The translations under genes were made by a program, and so were the position numbers. Below the pieces are notes generated by a model. The model saw only the letters and a program-made list of their open reading frames with translations. It did not search any database and was not told the DNA's origin. 24,119 nt of DNA, from NCBI GenBank assembly GCA_002328075.1, contig DCVT01000060.1, forward strand, positions 1-24,119. Reading direction: 5' to 3'. The stretch is from Anaerolineales bacterium UBA2181. Lineage in GTDB: Bacteria > Chloroflexota > Anaerolineae > Promineifilales > UBA4811. Below are positions 6,000 through 13,796 of the stretch, in pieces (within the stretch, counting starts at the first letter, position 1; the number at the start of each line of letters is the position of its first letter).

Positions 6000-6177
6000 A
6001 AAACCGGCCACGCCAGCCGATTTCGTGCGCGTCCAATGTGACGATGTGGAGGTCTACCTCTCAGGAGAAATCTGGAGCAACGTGACGACAACCACGGAAA
6101 GGCTGCTGATCGCGGTGGATGGCTACGGCCGTTTCTGGCTGCGGTTCACCAGCACCCAGGACGGAGGTCAACCCTGA
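5995..6177 (+). CDS. Possible 60-aa hypothetical protein
   Basis: I do not recognise this protein. It alternates polar and hydrophobic residues as beta strands do (VEVYLSGEIW, then LLIAVDGYGRFWLRF) and looks more protein-like than nearby frames. There is one cysteine (VQCDD). No strong ribosome-binding site precedes ATG 5995, and the start lies inside a perfect dyad. It could be a small genuine gene or the tail of a decayed one. It ends about 100 bases before the DGC-domain gene. Confidence 0.4.
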   Translation: MGKPATPADFVRVQCDDVEVYLSGEIWSNVTTTTERLLIAVDGYGRFWLRFTSTQDGGQP

Positions 6178-6283
6178 TCGTCCCGACGATTTTCGCTGGC
6201 CGACCCAAGCAAAGCCGGGAACCAATCGGGCAGGTCAGCGCACTTGGACGTCTGATGATGGTCATACAGGAGGTACCATAGCG

Positions 6284-6673
6284 ATGGCCCAAAACGTACC
6301 CGAAAACGCCCTATTTGTCTGTTTTGGCGGCATGTCCAATGTCGGCGTCCTTACAGGCCTGGCCGGACTGGAGGCAGCCCGCCGGGCCGGCCCGGACAAG
6401 GCGCAGGTGTTTTGCCTGGGCGGCCTGCCCACCCAGGCGCCCTCGGTCATGGAAAAGACAGGGGCGGTCCGGCGGATCGTCTCGGTGGACGGTTGCCAGA
6501 TGAACTGTGCCCAAAAGATCGTGGAAAACGCCGGGTTCAGGCCGGCGCGTGCCATCACGTTGGTGCAGGACTGCGGCCTGCAAAAAGGCCCACCGGCCGC
6601 ATACAACGAGGCGGACCTAGAAACGGTGATAGAAGCCATTTTGAACGCGTTGGAGACCGACGCTTTTGGATGA
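6284..6673 (+). CDS. Putative zinc-binding protein, DGC domain (PF08859)
   Basis: This 129-aa soluble protein has a Rossmann-like start (ALFVCFGGMSNVG). The family signature VDGCQMNCAQKI follows, with GCQMNC as the central cysteine pair, and later LVQDCGLQKG. The N-terminal FCLGGLP segment supplies another cysteine. DGC proteins are predicted zinc or soft-metal binders and often lie beside ArsR regulators and DUF318 permeases; their biochemical role is not well established. GGAGG (6269-6273) lies ten bases before ATG 6284. It precedes the second ArsR by about 120 bases. Confidence 0.85.
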   Translation: MAQNVPENALFVCFGGMSNVGVLTGLAGLEAARRAGPDKAQVFCLGGLPTQAPSVMEKTGAVRRIVSVDGCQMNCAQKIVENAGFRPARAITLVQDCGLQKGPPAAYNEADLETVIEAILNALETDAFG

Positions 6674-6794
6674 CAGCCAGCCAGCTCAGGCACGGCAAAG
6701 TGCCCCTCGGTCGGGCGGTCGCTGCCAAGAGCCGGCGGCCGCCACCGCAGCGGGTTTCCTGTAGATTGGGGTCGTGCCCCTGAGGAGGATTGAG

Positions 6795-7154
6795 ATGCAC
6801 ACTCAAGACGACGCCTATCGGGCTGCTGCCCAATGGCTGCGGGTGCTCTCGCATCCTGCCCGTCTGCAGATTGTGGACGAGTTGCGCCGTGGCGACGCCT
6901 GCGTGTGCCACTTGCAGGCAGCCCTGCGCCAATCCCAACCCTATGTCTCCCAGCAGCTCCGGGTGCTAAGAGATTTGGGGGTCGCCGAAACCCGACGAGA
7001 GGGTGTCTTTGTCTATTATCACCTGGTGGACGACCGCGCGGATCGGCTGTTGCAGACCTTCGTGGGTCCTCCGAGAGGAACCGCAGCACGGAAATCGTGC
7101 GATTGTCCCACCGATGACCCGCCGGCTTCACTCGGACCCGCACCGCAAGGATAA
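6795..7154 (+). CDS. ArsR/SmtB-family repressor (second copy)
   Basis: This 119-aa winged-helix repressor is paralogous to the protein at 1032. It keeps VLSHPARLQIVDEL, the metal-site segment ACVCHLQ, the recognition helix SQPYVSQQLRVLRDLG and the wing TRREGVFVYYH. Its tail holds CDCP instead of CPCPRC. GAGGAGGA (6782-6789) gives a strong ribosome-binding site for ATG 6795. I found no ATATG-type dyad upstream, so this copy may be expressed with the DGC gene or use a different operator. It probably controls the thioredoxin/CcdA genes that follow the radical SAM fossil. Confidence 0.9.
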   Translation: MHTQDDAYRAAAQWLRVLSHPARLQIVDELRRGDACVCHLQAALRQSQPYVSQQLRVLRDLGVAETRREGVFVYYHLVDDRADRLLQTFVGPPRGTAARKSCDCPTDDPPASLGPAPQG

Positions 7155-7173
7155 TCAGACAGGATAACCCGCG

Positions 7174-7602
7174 ATGTCCAGGATAGGCTCGGAAACGCAA
7201 ACCAACGACGTGTGGCGCTCACCGGTTGAACTCACGGAGCGCCAGGCGATCCCAACCGAGGCGGCTGCCCAGCTGGGCCTGCAACCCGGCGCACCGGTGG
7301 AGATGGAAACAGGTGCTAGTAGCCTCCTTCGCCGCCCGGTCAAGCACCTCGCCAAGGTGTACGTCGAACTCAACAAGTGTGGCAAACTGGATTGCCGTAC
7401 CGGCAGCGGCAACGCCCGGCCGGTGCGGCCGGGCGGGATGACCGGTGCCACGGTTGCAGCCCCGCGAGGGAAACCAGGAGGACTGTTTGGGCGCTCCCGC
7501 ACCGAACTGCGGCGGATGCCCATGGGCGCATGGGGTGAGCCAAAGGCTCGGAACCCAGGTTGCGTCGGCCCGTCGTCTAGCCCAAGGAACACCAGACTGT
7601 GA
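7174..7602 (+). pseudogene. N-terminal fossil of a radical SAM gene related to the one at 19462
   Basis: The open frame is 142 codons, but its content is a decayed start of a radical SAM protein. Residues 24-44 (QAIPTEAAAQLGLQPGAPVEM) parallel the N-terminal LTWPARDYAGMPFQPGTRF of the intact protein at 19462. LAKVYVELNKCGKLDCRTG corresponds to the CX3CX2C cluster loop, but one extra residue splits the first interval (C69, C74) and the third cysteine has become Gly77. GGMT and MGAWGEP match the following GEMT and LGGYGEP motifs. About 260 C-terminal residues are missing. It therefore cannot bind the radical SAM cluster. It ends by overlapping the GTG start of the next gene. A new function as a small protein is possible but unsupported. 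Confidence 0.65.
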
Positions 7603-8192
7603 AGCGAAGAAAGCTCAAACCAGCCCCGCGCAAATTCCTCGACACGAGGCCGTTCATCATCATCGGTGTGCTGCTGCTGGTCACCGCAACCCTTGTCCTG
7701 AAGGCCAGGGGCACGTCCCAGGATTCGGCCAGCGGGCAGGAACAGGTTGAGGTGATCCCGACCGCCGCCCAGGAAGGAGTGGCGACCGCGCCGGTGGCGG
7801 AGTTGGGACGGTCGCCGGCGACCGCGCCGACGGGAGCCGCGGCTTCGATGCCGCTCTCACCCACCCAATCCCCCCTGCCAGAGGAGCAGTTGGATCAATT
7901 CCTGACCAGCGGAAGGCCCATACTGGCTTTCTTCCACTCGGACACCTGCGTGCAATGTGTCCGAATGACCGAGATCGTCGGCCAGGTCTATCCAGAGTTT
8001 GCCGGCCGAGTAGCCCTGGTGGATGTGAATGTGTACGACCGCAGGAACCAAAACTTGCTGGGGCGGGCAAGGATTCAGGTCATCCCGACGCTGGTATTCA
8101 TCGACCGCCTCGGACAGGGACAGGGTTACACGGGCGTCATGCCCGCCGAGCAGTTGAGAGAGCAACTGGCAGTTCTGGCCGAGGAATCATGA
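7599..8192 (+). CDS. Membrane-anchored thioredoxin (CVQC), partner of the CcdA/ArsG-like permease
   Basis: This 197-aa protein has a basic N-terminus and a single transmembrane segment at about residues 18-36 (FIIIGVLLLVTATLVL). An Ala/Pro/Thr-rich spacer of roughly 60 residues follows. The thioredoxin domain begins near residue 95, with FFHSDTCVQC (C117, C120) and the cis-Pro loop IQVIPTLVFIDRLG. The domain should face outside the membrane. The start is GTG 7599, overlapping the fossil's stop, with AAGGAAC as a modest ribosome-binding site. The stop overlaps the next ATG (ATGA). Tight coupling to a CcdA-like permease suggests it takes electrons from, or hands substrate to, that protein. Confidence 0.85.
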   Translation: MKRRKLKPAPRKFLDTRPFIIIGVLLLVTATLVLKARGTSQDSASGQEQVEVIPTAAQEGVATAPVAELGRSPATAPTGAAASMPLSPTQSPLPEEQLDQFLTSGRPILAFFHSDTCVQCVRMTEIVGQVYPEFAGRVALVDVNVYDRRNQNLLGRARIQVIPTLVFIDRLGQGQGYTGVMPAEQLREQLAVLAEES

Positions 8193-8872
8193 CCGCGCAG
8201 ATCGATCCCGCCGTGCTGCAGGCCGGCTCGCTGGTGGCGTTTCTGCTGGTCTTCCTGGGCGGCATTATCACCAGCATGGGACCCTGCAACGCAGCCATGA
8301 TCCCGCTGGTGATCGGATACGTGGGCGGCTCGCCTCACCTCTCTCGCGGCCGCTCCTTTGCCCTCTCGTTTACCTTTGCCACCGGCTTGGCGATCACGTT
8401 CACCATGCTGGGAGTGATTGCCACGCTGGTAGGCGGCCTGATCGGCGGAACAACGCGCGTCTGGTACTACCTGGTATCGGCAGTCTGTCTCGTCATCGGG
8501 CTGCACATGTTGGGCGCGCTGGTCCTACCTCAGTTTGAGGGCCTGGCGCGGTTTCGGGAACGGGTGACCCTGAAGGGAGCGCCGGGCGCGCTGGCGCTGG
8601 GTCTGGTGTCTGGCCTGGTGGCTTCCCAGTGTGCCACTCCGGTGCTGGCGGCGATCCTGACCTACGTCATGTCACAGCAGGGAGCCCTCCTCTACGGAGC
8701 GCTGCTCTTGTTCGTGTACGCGCTCGGCCGCGGGGTGCCCATCGTATTGGCTGGCACCTTTGCCGGCGTTCTCAAAGGGTTGCGGGACTATGGTCGCTGG
8801 TCGGGCGTGGCAGAAAAGGTTAGCGGGGTCATCATCATCGGTGTGGGGCTCTATTTCCTGTGGATCGCCTGA
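8189..8872 (+). CDS. CcdA/DsbD-like membrane protein, probably ArsG family (aromatic arsenical efflux)
   Basis: This 227-aa protein has about six hydrophobic segments. Two cysteine motifs in equivalent positions of a duplicated fold, GPCNAAM (C33) and ASQCATPV (C148), are those expected for the CcdA/DsbD electron-transfer family. In that family the paired cysteines move reducing equivalents across the membrane. Its small size and its place after a membrane-bound thioredoxin and a second ArsR also fit the ArsG subgroup annotated as aromatic arsenical efflux permease. I cannot separate electron carrier from efflux protein by sequence alone. ATG 8189 overlaps the previous stop codon. Confidence 0.85.
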   Translation: MTAQIDPAVLQAGSLVAFLLVFLGGIITSMGPCNAAMIPLVIGYVGGSPHLSRGRSFALSFTFATGLAITFTMLGVIATLVGGLIGGTTRVWYYLVSAVCLVIGLHMLGALVLPQFEGLARFRERVTLKGAPGALALGLVSGLVASQCATPVLAAILTYVMSQQGALLYGALLLFVYALGRGVPIVLAGTFAGVLKGLRDYGRWSGVAEKVSGVIIIGVGLYFLWIA

Positions 8873-9045
8873 CGGTGGCCGAACGAGCGACCGGCGGGCA
8901 CCGGAACCCCGCACGGCCGATACTGCCCGGAGGCATCAGGCGACGCGAGCGGGTTGCGAGGACGAAACGGCGCCTCACGTGGGTTGACCCAGCCGGAGCA
9001 AGGAGCCCGTCGGATGGCAGCGGGGCAGATAGATAGGGAGGTTCA

Positions 9046-10674
9046 ATGCACCTAGACCGAGCAAAACGACTCAAGACGATTCTCCGGGCGGCCATTTTCG
9101 TGCTGGCAGCCCTGTGGGCGGTGTGCGCCCCCGGCACAACTGTTCTGGCTGAAGATCCGGTGATTGTCTACTTTTTCTGGGGGGAGGGTTGCCCCCATTG
9201 TGCGGATGCCAAACCTGTGCTGGCCGACCTGGCTCTGCGTTACCCGCGGGTCGAGGTGCGCGACTATGAAGTTTATCGGGTGCCCCAGAACGCCGATCTC
9301 TTTAGGGCCATGGCGGCCGCGCTAGGAGTCGACGCCCGGTACGTGCCCACCTTCATTGTCGGGGATCGTCATTGGGTTGGATATAACAGCGACGTAGCCC
9401 GAGAGATCGAATCCTATGTGGTGAGCTGCCTGGAGAGCGGCAACTGCCCGGACGCCGGGCAAGGGATCATCCCCCCCGTTGTGGAGACGAGCGTCCCAAC
9501 AGTGACGCCGACTGCGCGGCTGCCGGAGGCGACGAGCACCCCGACCCAGACGCCGGTTGTCCCGTCACCTGAGGAGACGAGTGTCCCGACGCTCGCGCCG
9601 GTTATGCCGGTGCTGGAGGGGACCAGCGTCCCAAATGAAACAGCGTTGGTGCCATTGCCGGAGCAGACCCGCGTCCCGACCCAAACGCCGGTTGTCCCGT
9701 CACCTGAGGAGACGAGTGTCCCAACCGGGACCCCGCCCGATGCCGGAGAGGCAGTGGAACCACCGCCAACCGACGCCTCGCGAGTCGTGACCCTCCCGCT
9801 GTTGGGCCGAGTGGACCTCGCTCGCCATTCGCTGGCCATCAGCACGGCACTGATTGCGTTTGTGGATGGCTTCAATCCCTGTTCGTTGTGGGTGCTGTCG
9901 ATTCTCATTGCCCTCACACTGCACACCGGGTCCCGCAAAAAAGTGTTTGTGATCGGCCTGGTCTTTATCACCGTAACTGCCGCCGTCTATATGTTGTTCA
10001 TTGCCGGGCTCTTTACGGTCTTTACCTTTGTCCGCTTTTTCGGCTGGATCCAGATGGTGGTGGCGCTGGTAGCCCTGTTTTTTGCCGCGGTGAACATCAA
10101 GGACTACTTCTGGTACCAGGAGGGGGTCTCGTTCACCATTGCCGACGACAAGAAACCGGGTATCTATCAGCGAGCTCGCAACATCCTCCATGCCAGTGAA
10201 TCCTTCTGGCCGATGGTAGGGGCGACGGTGGTCATGGCGGCCGGCGTCTCGCTGGTCGAGTTCTCCTGCACGGCCGGGTTTCCGGTGTTGTGGACCAATC
10301 TACTGGCTGCACAAGGGGTTTCGCCGGCCACCTTTGCCGTGTTGTTGGCGCTTTACATGCTGATCTACCAGATTGACGAACTGGCCATCTTTATGTTTGC
10401 CGTGTTTTCCCTCAAAGCCAGCCGTTTGGAGGAAAAACATGGCCGCATTCTCAAGCTGGTCGGCGGCACGTTGATGCTGACGCTGGCAGGCGTGATGATC
10501 TTCAACCCGAACCTGATGAACGATCTGGCCAGCTCGCTTTGGATCTTTGGCGCGGCCTTTGCCGGCGCCGCGTTGGTGCTGCTGGTTCATCGCGTCGTCC
10601 TGCCCCGGTTTGGGGTGCACATCGGCACCGAGATGGCCTCGACCCGCCGCCCCAGGCGTGACACGTCATCGTGA
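9046..10674 (+). CDS. Exported thioredoxin fused by a repeat linker to a CcdA-like membrane domain
   Basis: This 542-aa protein has a signal peptide (hydrophobic residues about 12-28, likely cleavage after VLA near 35). A thioredoxin/glutaredoxin-like domain follows (FFWGEGCPHC, C49 and C52; VPTFIVGDRHW). Residues 146-230 form a linker built from a 15-residue repeat. From about 265 to 525 a polytopic domain carries DGFNPCSLWVLS (C279) and EFSCTAGFPVLW (C408), the paired cysteines expected of a CcdA/DsbD-like electron conduit. The order thioredoxin then conduit in one chain is the reverse of DsbD, whose C-terminal domain is the thioredoxin. It presumably carries electrons from cytoplasmic thiols to an outside disulfide. 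ATG 9046 has GGGAGG (about 9036-9041) upstream. A 173-base gap without a gene separates it from the previous gene. Confidence 0.85.
   Translation: MHLDRAKRLKTILRAAIFVLAALWAVCAPGTTVLAEDPVIVYFFWGEGCPHCADAKPVLADLALRYPRVEVRDYEVYRVPQNADLFRAMAAALGVDARYVPTFIVGDRHWVGYNSDVAREIESYVVSCLESGNCPDAGQGIIPPVVETSVPTVTPTARLPEATSTPTQTPVVPSPEETSVPTLAPVMPVLEGTSVPNETALVPLPEQTRVPTQTPVVPSPEETSVPTGTPPDAGEAVEPPPTDASRVVTLPLLGRVDLARHSLAISTALIAFVDGFNPCSLWVLSILIALTLHTGSRKKVFVIGLVFITVTAAVYMLFIAGLFTVFTFVRFFGWIQMVVALVALFFAAVNIKDYFWYQEGVSFTIADDKKPGIYQRARNILHASESFWPMVGATVVMAAGVSLVEFSCTAGFPVLWTNLLAAQGVSPATFAVLLALYMLIYQIDELAIFMFAVFSLKASRLEEKHGRILKLVGGTLMLTLAGVMIFNPNLMNDLASSLWIFGAAFAGAALVLLVHRVVLPRFGVHIGTEMASTRRPRRDTSS
9481..9735 (+). 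repeat. 45-bp (15-residue) tandem repeats in the linker
   Basis: The coding sequence holds about 5.7 copies of a unit with consensus E-x-T-S-V-P-T-x-T-P-V-V-P-x-P. The copies at 9541-9590 and 9676-9725 differ at only two of 50 bases although they are three units apart, while the copies between them are more diverged. This pattern suggests recent duplication or gene conversion. It probably makes a flexible extracytoplasmic spacer, and copy number may vary among strains. Confidence 0.85.
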
Positions 10675-10958
10675 AGGCCGGAATGGATAGCAGCGCCCGA
10701 TGCAGATCATAGTGATCGACGCGTTGGATTCCGCTTGGGACCATCGTGTCCAAGAAGCAACGAATTCCAGCCAGACGGGCAGTTGGCCGCACCTTACGGC
10801 TGCTGGGCGCGTTGCTTGGTCAGGACGCATCCCGGCCGGTTCTCGTCCGGCGGCGCGCGCTTGCGCGGACAGCGCGGGGTTTCAGATTGCGGATTCGACG
10901 GGAATGTCACCGGTATAACGCTGATCAGTACCGCTAGACGGGCCCGCAGAAGTTCGAC
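10675..10958. other. Gene-free gap before the P-type ATPase
   Basis: No supported gene. A small frame from GTG 10746 (63 codons, Arg-rich) has no recognisable features. A dyad GATCA-TAG-TGATC lies at 10705-10717. TATAAC (10914-10919) could be a -10 box, but no -35 hexamer lies at a suitable distance. The gap suggests that the ATPase is expressed from its own, unrecognised promoter. Confidence 0.4.
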
Positions 10959-13796
10959 GTGGACACGCAACATCTTTACTCACTCCCGGTGGAAAGCGCC
11001 CTCGAGGTGCTGGCGACGCACCTGCACCGGGGATTGACCGAATCCGAGGTCCGGGCGCGCCAGGAGCGATTTGGCCCAAACGAGTTGGCCGAAAAACCAC
11101 GTCCGGGCTTCTTGCACATGTTATGGGGGCAGTTCAGCGGTTTCTTGGTGCGCATCCTCATTGTCGCCGCCATCATTTCGCTGCTACTGGGCGAGGTGAT
11201 AGACGCTTCAGCCATCATGGCGATTGTGGTGCTGAACGCTGTGTTGGGCGTGGTGCAGCAGTCCAGAGCCGAGCAGGCACTCGCCGCGCTCAGAAAGATG
11301 GCTTCGCCCAACGCGCGGGTTGTCCGCGACGGGGTGGAAACTACCGTTCCGGCGCGCGAGTTGGTGCCCGGCGACATCGTTATGCTCGAAACGGGCCACT
11401 ATGTCCCCGCCGATGTACGCCTGATCGAAAGCGTCAATCTCAAGATTGAGGAAGCAGCGCTCACCGGCGAGTCGGTGCCGGTCAACAAGAACGCTCGGGT
11501 CGTGTTGGATAAGGAAATTCCCCTCGGTGAACGCCGCAACTCGGCCTTCCTGGGGACATTGGCCACCTATGGGCGCGGTCGAGGGCTGGTGACCAGCACC
11601 GGAATGCTCACCCAGATCGGCATGATTGCCCAGATGCTCCAGTCCATCGAGGACGAACCCACCCCGTTGCAGCGCAAGCTGGATCAGTTGGGCAAGTGGT
11701 TGGGCGTTGTGTCGCTGGTGGTCTGTGGGCTAGTCTTTGTCTATGGCATCATTCGCGACACGCACCCCGCTATGATCCTGACCGAGGGTCTCCTGGGGTA
11801 TCTGAGAATCGAGCAACACGACATCATCGCGTTGTTCATGACCGCGGTCAGCCTGGCCATCGCCGCCGTGCCAGAAGGACTTCCGGCGGTGGTGACGATA
11901 TGCCTGGCATTGGGGATGCAGCGCATGGTGAGACGTCACGCGCTCATCCGCAAGCTGCCCGCCGTGGAGACTCTGGGATGCGCTACCGTGATCTGTTCGG
12001 ACAAGACCGGGACTTTGACGCAGAACCAGATGACGGTCGTGCGCGGCTGGGCCGGCGGCCAATCGTTCCAGGTAACCGGAGAAGGGTACCGGCCGGCCGG
12101 CAGCTTTTCGGCCAACGGCCAACCGTTTGACCCACGCAGCCACCCGGCGGCCGAGTCCTTGCTGCTGGGCGCGCTGCTGTGCAACGATGCTCAACTCGAA
12201 CTGAGTGGTGAGGAAAACGGCCGCACCACACATCGGATGGTGGGCGATCCGACCGAAGGTGCGCTGGTGGTGACAGCAGCCAAGGCCGGATTGTGGCGCG
12301 AGAATGTTGAGCTCCAACTGCCGCGGGTCAGCGAAATTCCCTTCGACTCGGACCGCAAACGGATGACAACCATCCACCAGATTCAGGACTTGACCGTCTG
12401 GCGCAGGCCCTCATGGCCAGACCAGGCTCCCTTTGTGGCCTTTGTCAAGGGCGCCCCGGACCTGACCCTGAGCCTGTGCGAGGGCATCTTGTTGGACGGC
12501 CAAGTCCACCCCCTGACCGAGGGGCGGCGGCAGGAGATTCTGGCAGCCAACGCCGCGATGGCGAGACAGGCCCTGCGCGTCCTGGGAGTGGCCTTCCGCC
12601 CACTCTCCCAAGTGCCCGAGACACCCGCAGCCGAGAGCGTTGAGAGGAACCTGGTGTTTCTGGGCCTGCTGGGCATGATCGACCCTGCGCGGCCAGAGGT
12701 CAAAGTTGCCATCCGCGTCGCCCAGGGTGCCGGTCTCAGAAGCGTCATGGTCACCGGGGATTACCCCGACACGGCGGAAGCGATCGCCAGGGAGATTGGC
12801 CTGTTCACTCCCGGCAGCCGGGTGCTGTCCGGCACCGAGCTGGACCGGATGACGGAGGAGCAACTGGCAGACATCGTCGAAGAGGTGGACGTCTACGCCC
12901 GCGTCTCGCCCGCGCACAAGGTCAAGATCGTGAACGCCTTCAGGGCGCGGGGTCACGTGACGGCAATGACGGGCGACGGCGTGAACGACGCTCCGGCGCT
13001 CAAACGAGCCAACATCGGCGTGGCCATGGGGATCACCGGCACCGACGTGGCCAAAGAAGCGTCTGACATGGTACTCACCGACGACAACTATGCCAGCATC
13101 GTCTCCGCCATCGAGGAAGGCCGCATCATCTATTCGAACATCCGCAAGTTCGTGTTCTACTTGATCTCCTGCAACACCGGCGAGATCCTGATCATCTTTG
13201 TTGCGATGCTGGCCGGCTTGCCCATCCCATTGACCCCCATCATGCTGCTGTGGCTTAACCTGGTGACAGATGGCGCACCTGCGTTGGCGCTGGGCCTGGA
13301 GAAGGGGGACCCGGACATCATGAAACGGCCTCCCCGCCCCACACGGGAACCGGTCATCAACCGGGAGATGCTGGTGGGTGTGATGGTGCAAGCCGTGGTG
13401 ATGACCGCCGCGGTGCTGACGGCGTTTCTATACGGTCTGAACCGCTATCCGGATGACCTCGCAGGTGCGCAGACAATCGCGTTTTCCACGCTGGTCGTTT
13501 CGGAACTGCTGCGGGCTTATACTGCGCGGTCGGAACGCTACCCACTTTTCAGAATCGGGATCCTGGGAAACAAGTGGATGCAGATCGCGGTTGGCAGTTC
13601 GTTGGCGCTCTTGCTGGCAGCGGTCTATGTTCCCGTCCTGCAGGTGTTCTTTGGCACCATCCCACTGCGGCCAGTCGACTGGTTGGCCGTTATGCCGCTC
13701 TTCCTGATTTCTTCTATCGCCGCCGAGACCACGAAAGCCGTGTTGCGGCGCAGGGCGGAGAGCGGAATGACGACAGCGAAAGCGGCGGGGAGTTGA
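10959..13796 (+). CDS. P-type cation ATPase of the Ca2+ (P2A, SERCA/PMCA-like) type
   Basis: This 945-aa integral membrane pump has the full domain set: an N-terminal cation-ATPase domain (GLTESEVRARQERFGPNEL), actuator motif TGES (LTGESVPV), phosphorylation motif CSDKTGTLTQ, and hinge GDGVNDAPAL. M4 has AAVPEGLPAVVT, M5 has SCNTGEILIIF and M6 has LWLNLVTDGAPAL. The Glu of PEGLP, the N and E of NTGE and the N and D of NLVTD match the Ca2+-binding positions of SERCA. There is no CPC or other soft-metal motif, so Ca2+ (possibly Mn2+) export is favoured. The start is GTG 10959 with AGAAG about seven bases upstream. It overlaps the next gene by four bases. Why it lies in a thiol/metalloid island is unclear. 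Confidence 0.92.
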   Translation: MDTQHLYSLPVESALEVLATHLHRGLTESEVRARQERFGPNELAEKPRPGFLHMLWGQFSGFLVRILIVAAIISLLLGEVIDASAIMAIVVLNAVLGVVQQSRAEQALAALRKMASPNARVVRDGVETTVPARELVPGDIVMLETGHYVPADVRLIESVNLKIEEAALTGESVPVNKNARVVLDKEIPLGERRNSAFLGTLATYGRGRGLVTSTGMLTQIGMIAQMLQSIEDEPTPLQRKLDQLGKWLGVVSLVVCGLVFVYGIIRDTHPAMILTEGLLGYLRIEQHDIIALFMTAVSLAIAAVPEGLPAVVTICLALGMQRMVRRHALIRKLPAVETLGCATVICSDKTGTLTQNQMTVVRGWAGGQSFQVTGEGYRPAGSFSANGQPFDPRSHPAAESLLLGALLCNDAQLELSGEENGRTTHRMVGDPTEGALVVTAAKAGLWRENVELQLPRVSEIPFDSDRKRMTTIHQIQDLTVWRRPSWPDQAPFVAFVKGAPDLTLSLCEGILLDGQVHPLTEGRRQEILAANAAMARQALRVLGVAFRPLSQVPETPAAESVERNLVFLGLLGMIDPARPEVKVAIRVAQGAGLRSVMVTGDYPDTAEAIAREIGLFTPGSRVLSGTELDRMTEEQLADIVEEVDVYARVSPAHKVKIVNAFRARGHVTAMTGDGVNDAPALKRANIGVAMGITGTDVAKEASDMVLTDDNYASIVSAIEEGRIIYSNIRKFVFYLISCNTGEILIIFVAMLAGLPIPLTPIMLLWLNLVTDGAPALALGLEKGDPDIMKRPPRPTREPVINREMLVGVMVQAVVMTAAVLTAFLYGLNRYPDDLAGAQTIAFSTLVVSELLRAYTARSERYPLFRIGILGNKWMQIAVGSSLALLLAAVYVPVLQVFFGTIPLRPVDWLAVMPLFLISSIAAETTKAVLRRRAESGMTTAKAAGS

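Noticed and set aside
9481..9735. CRISPR-like array
   Set aside because: The repeats are in frame, contiguous and encode a Pro/Thr linker. There are no unique spacers and no cas genes.
10746..10937. 63-codon Arg-rich frame before the ATPase
   Set aside because: Composition is that of a chance frame in GC-rich DNA. No domain or good start signal.
12411..13391. 326-codon open frame on the minus strand
   Set aside because: It lies antisense to the clear P-type ATPase and has composition typical of shadow frames.
10959..13796. Heavy-metal (P1B) ATPase linked to the metalloid genes
   Set aside because: M4 has PEGLP rather than CPC, the Ca2+-site residues of M5 and M6 are present, and there is no N-terminal metal-binding domain.
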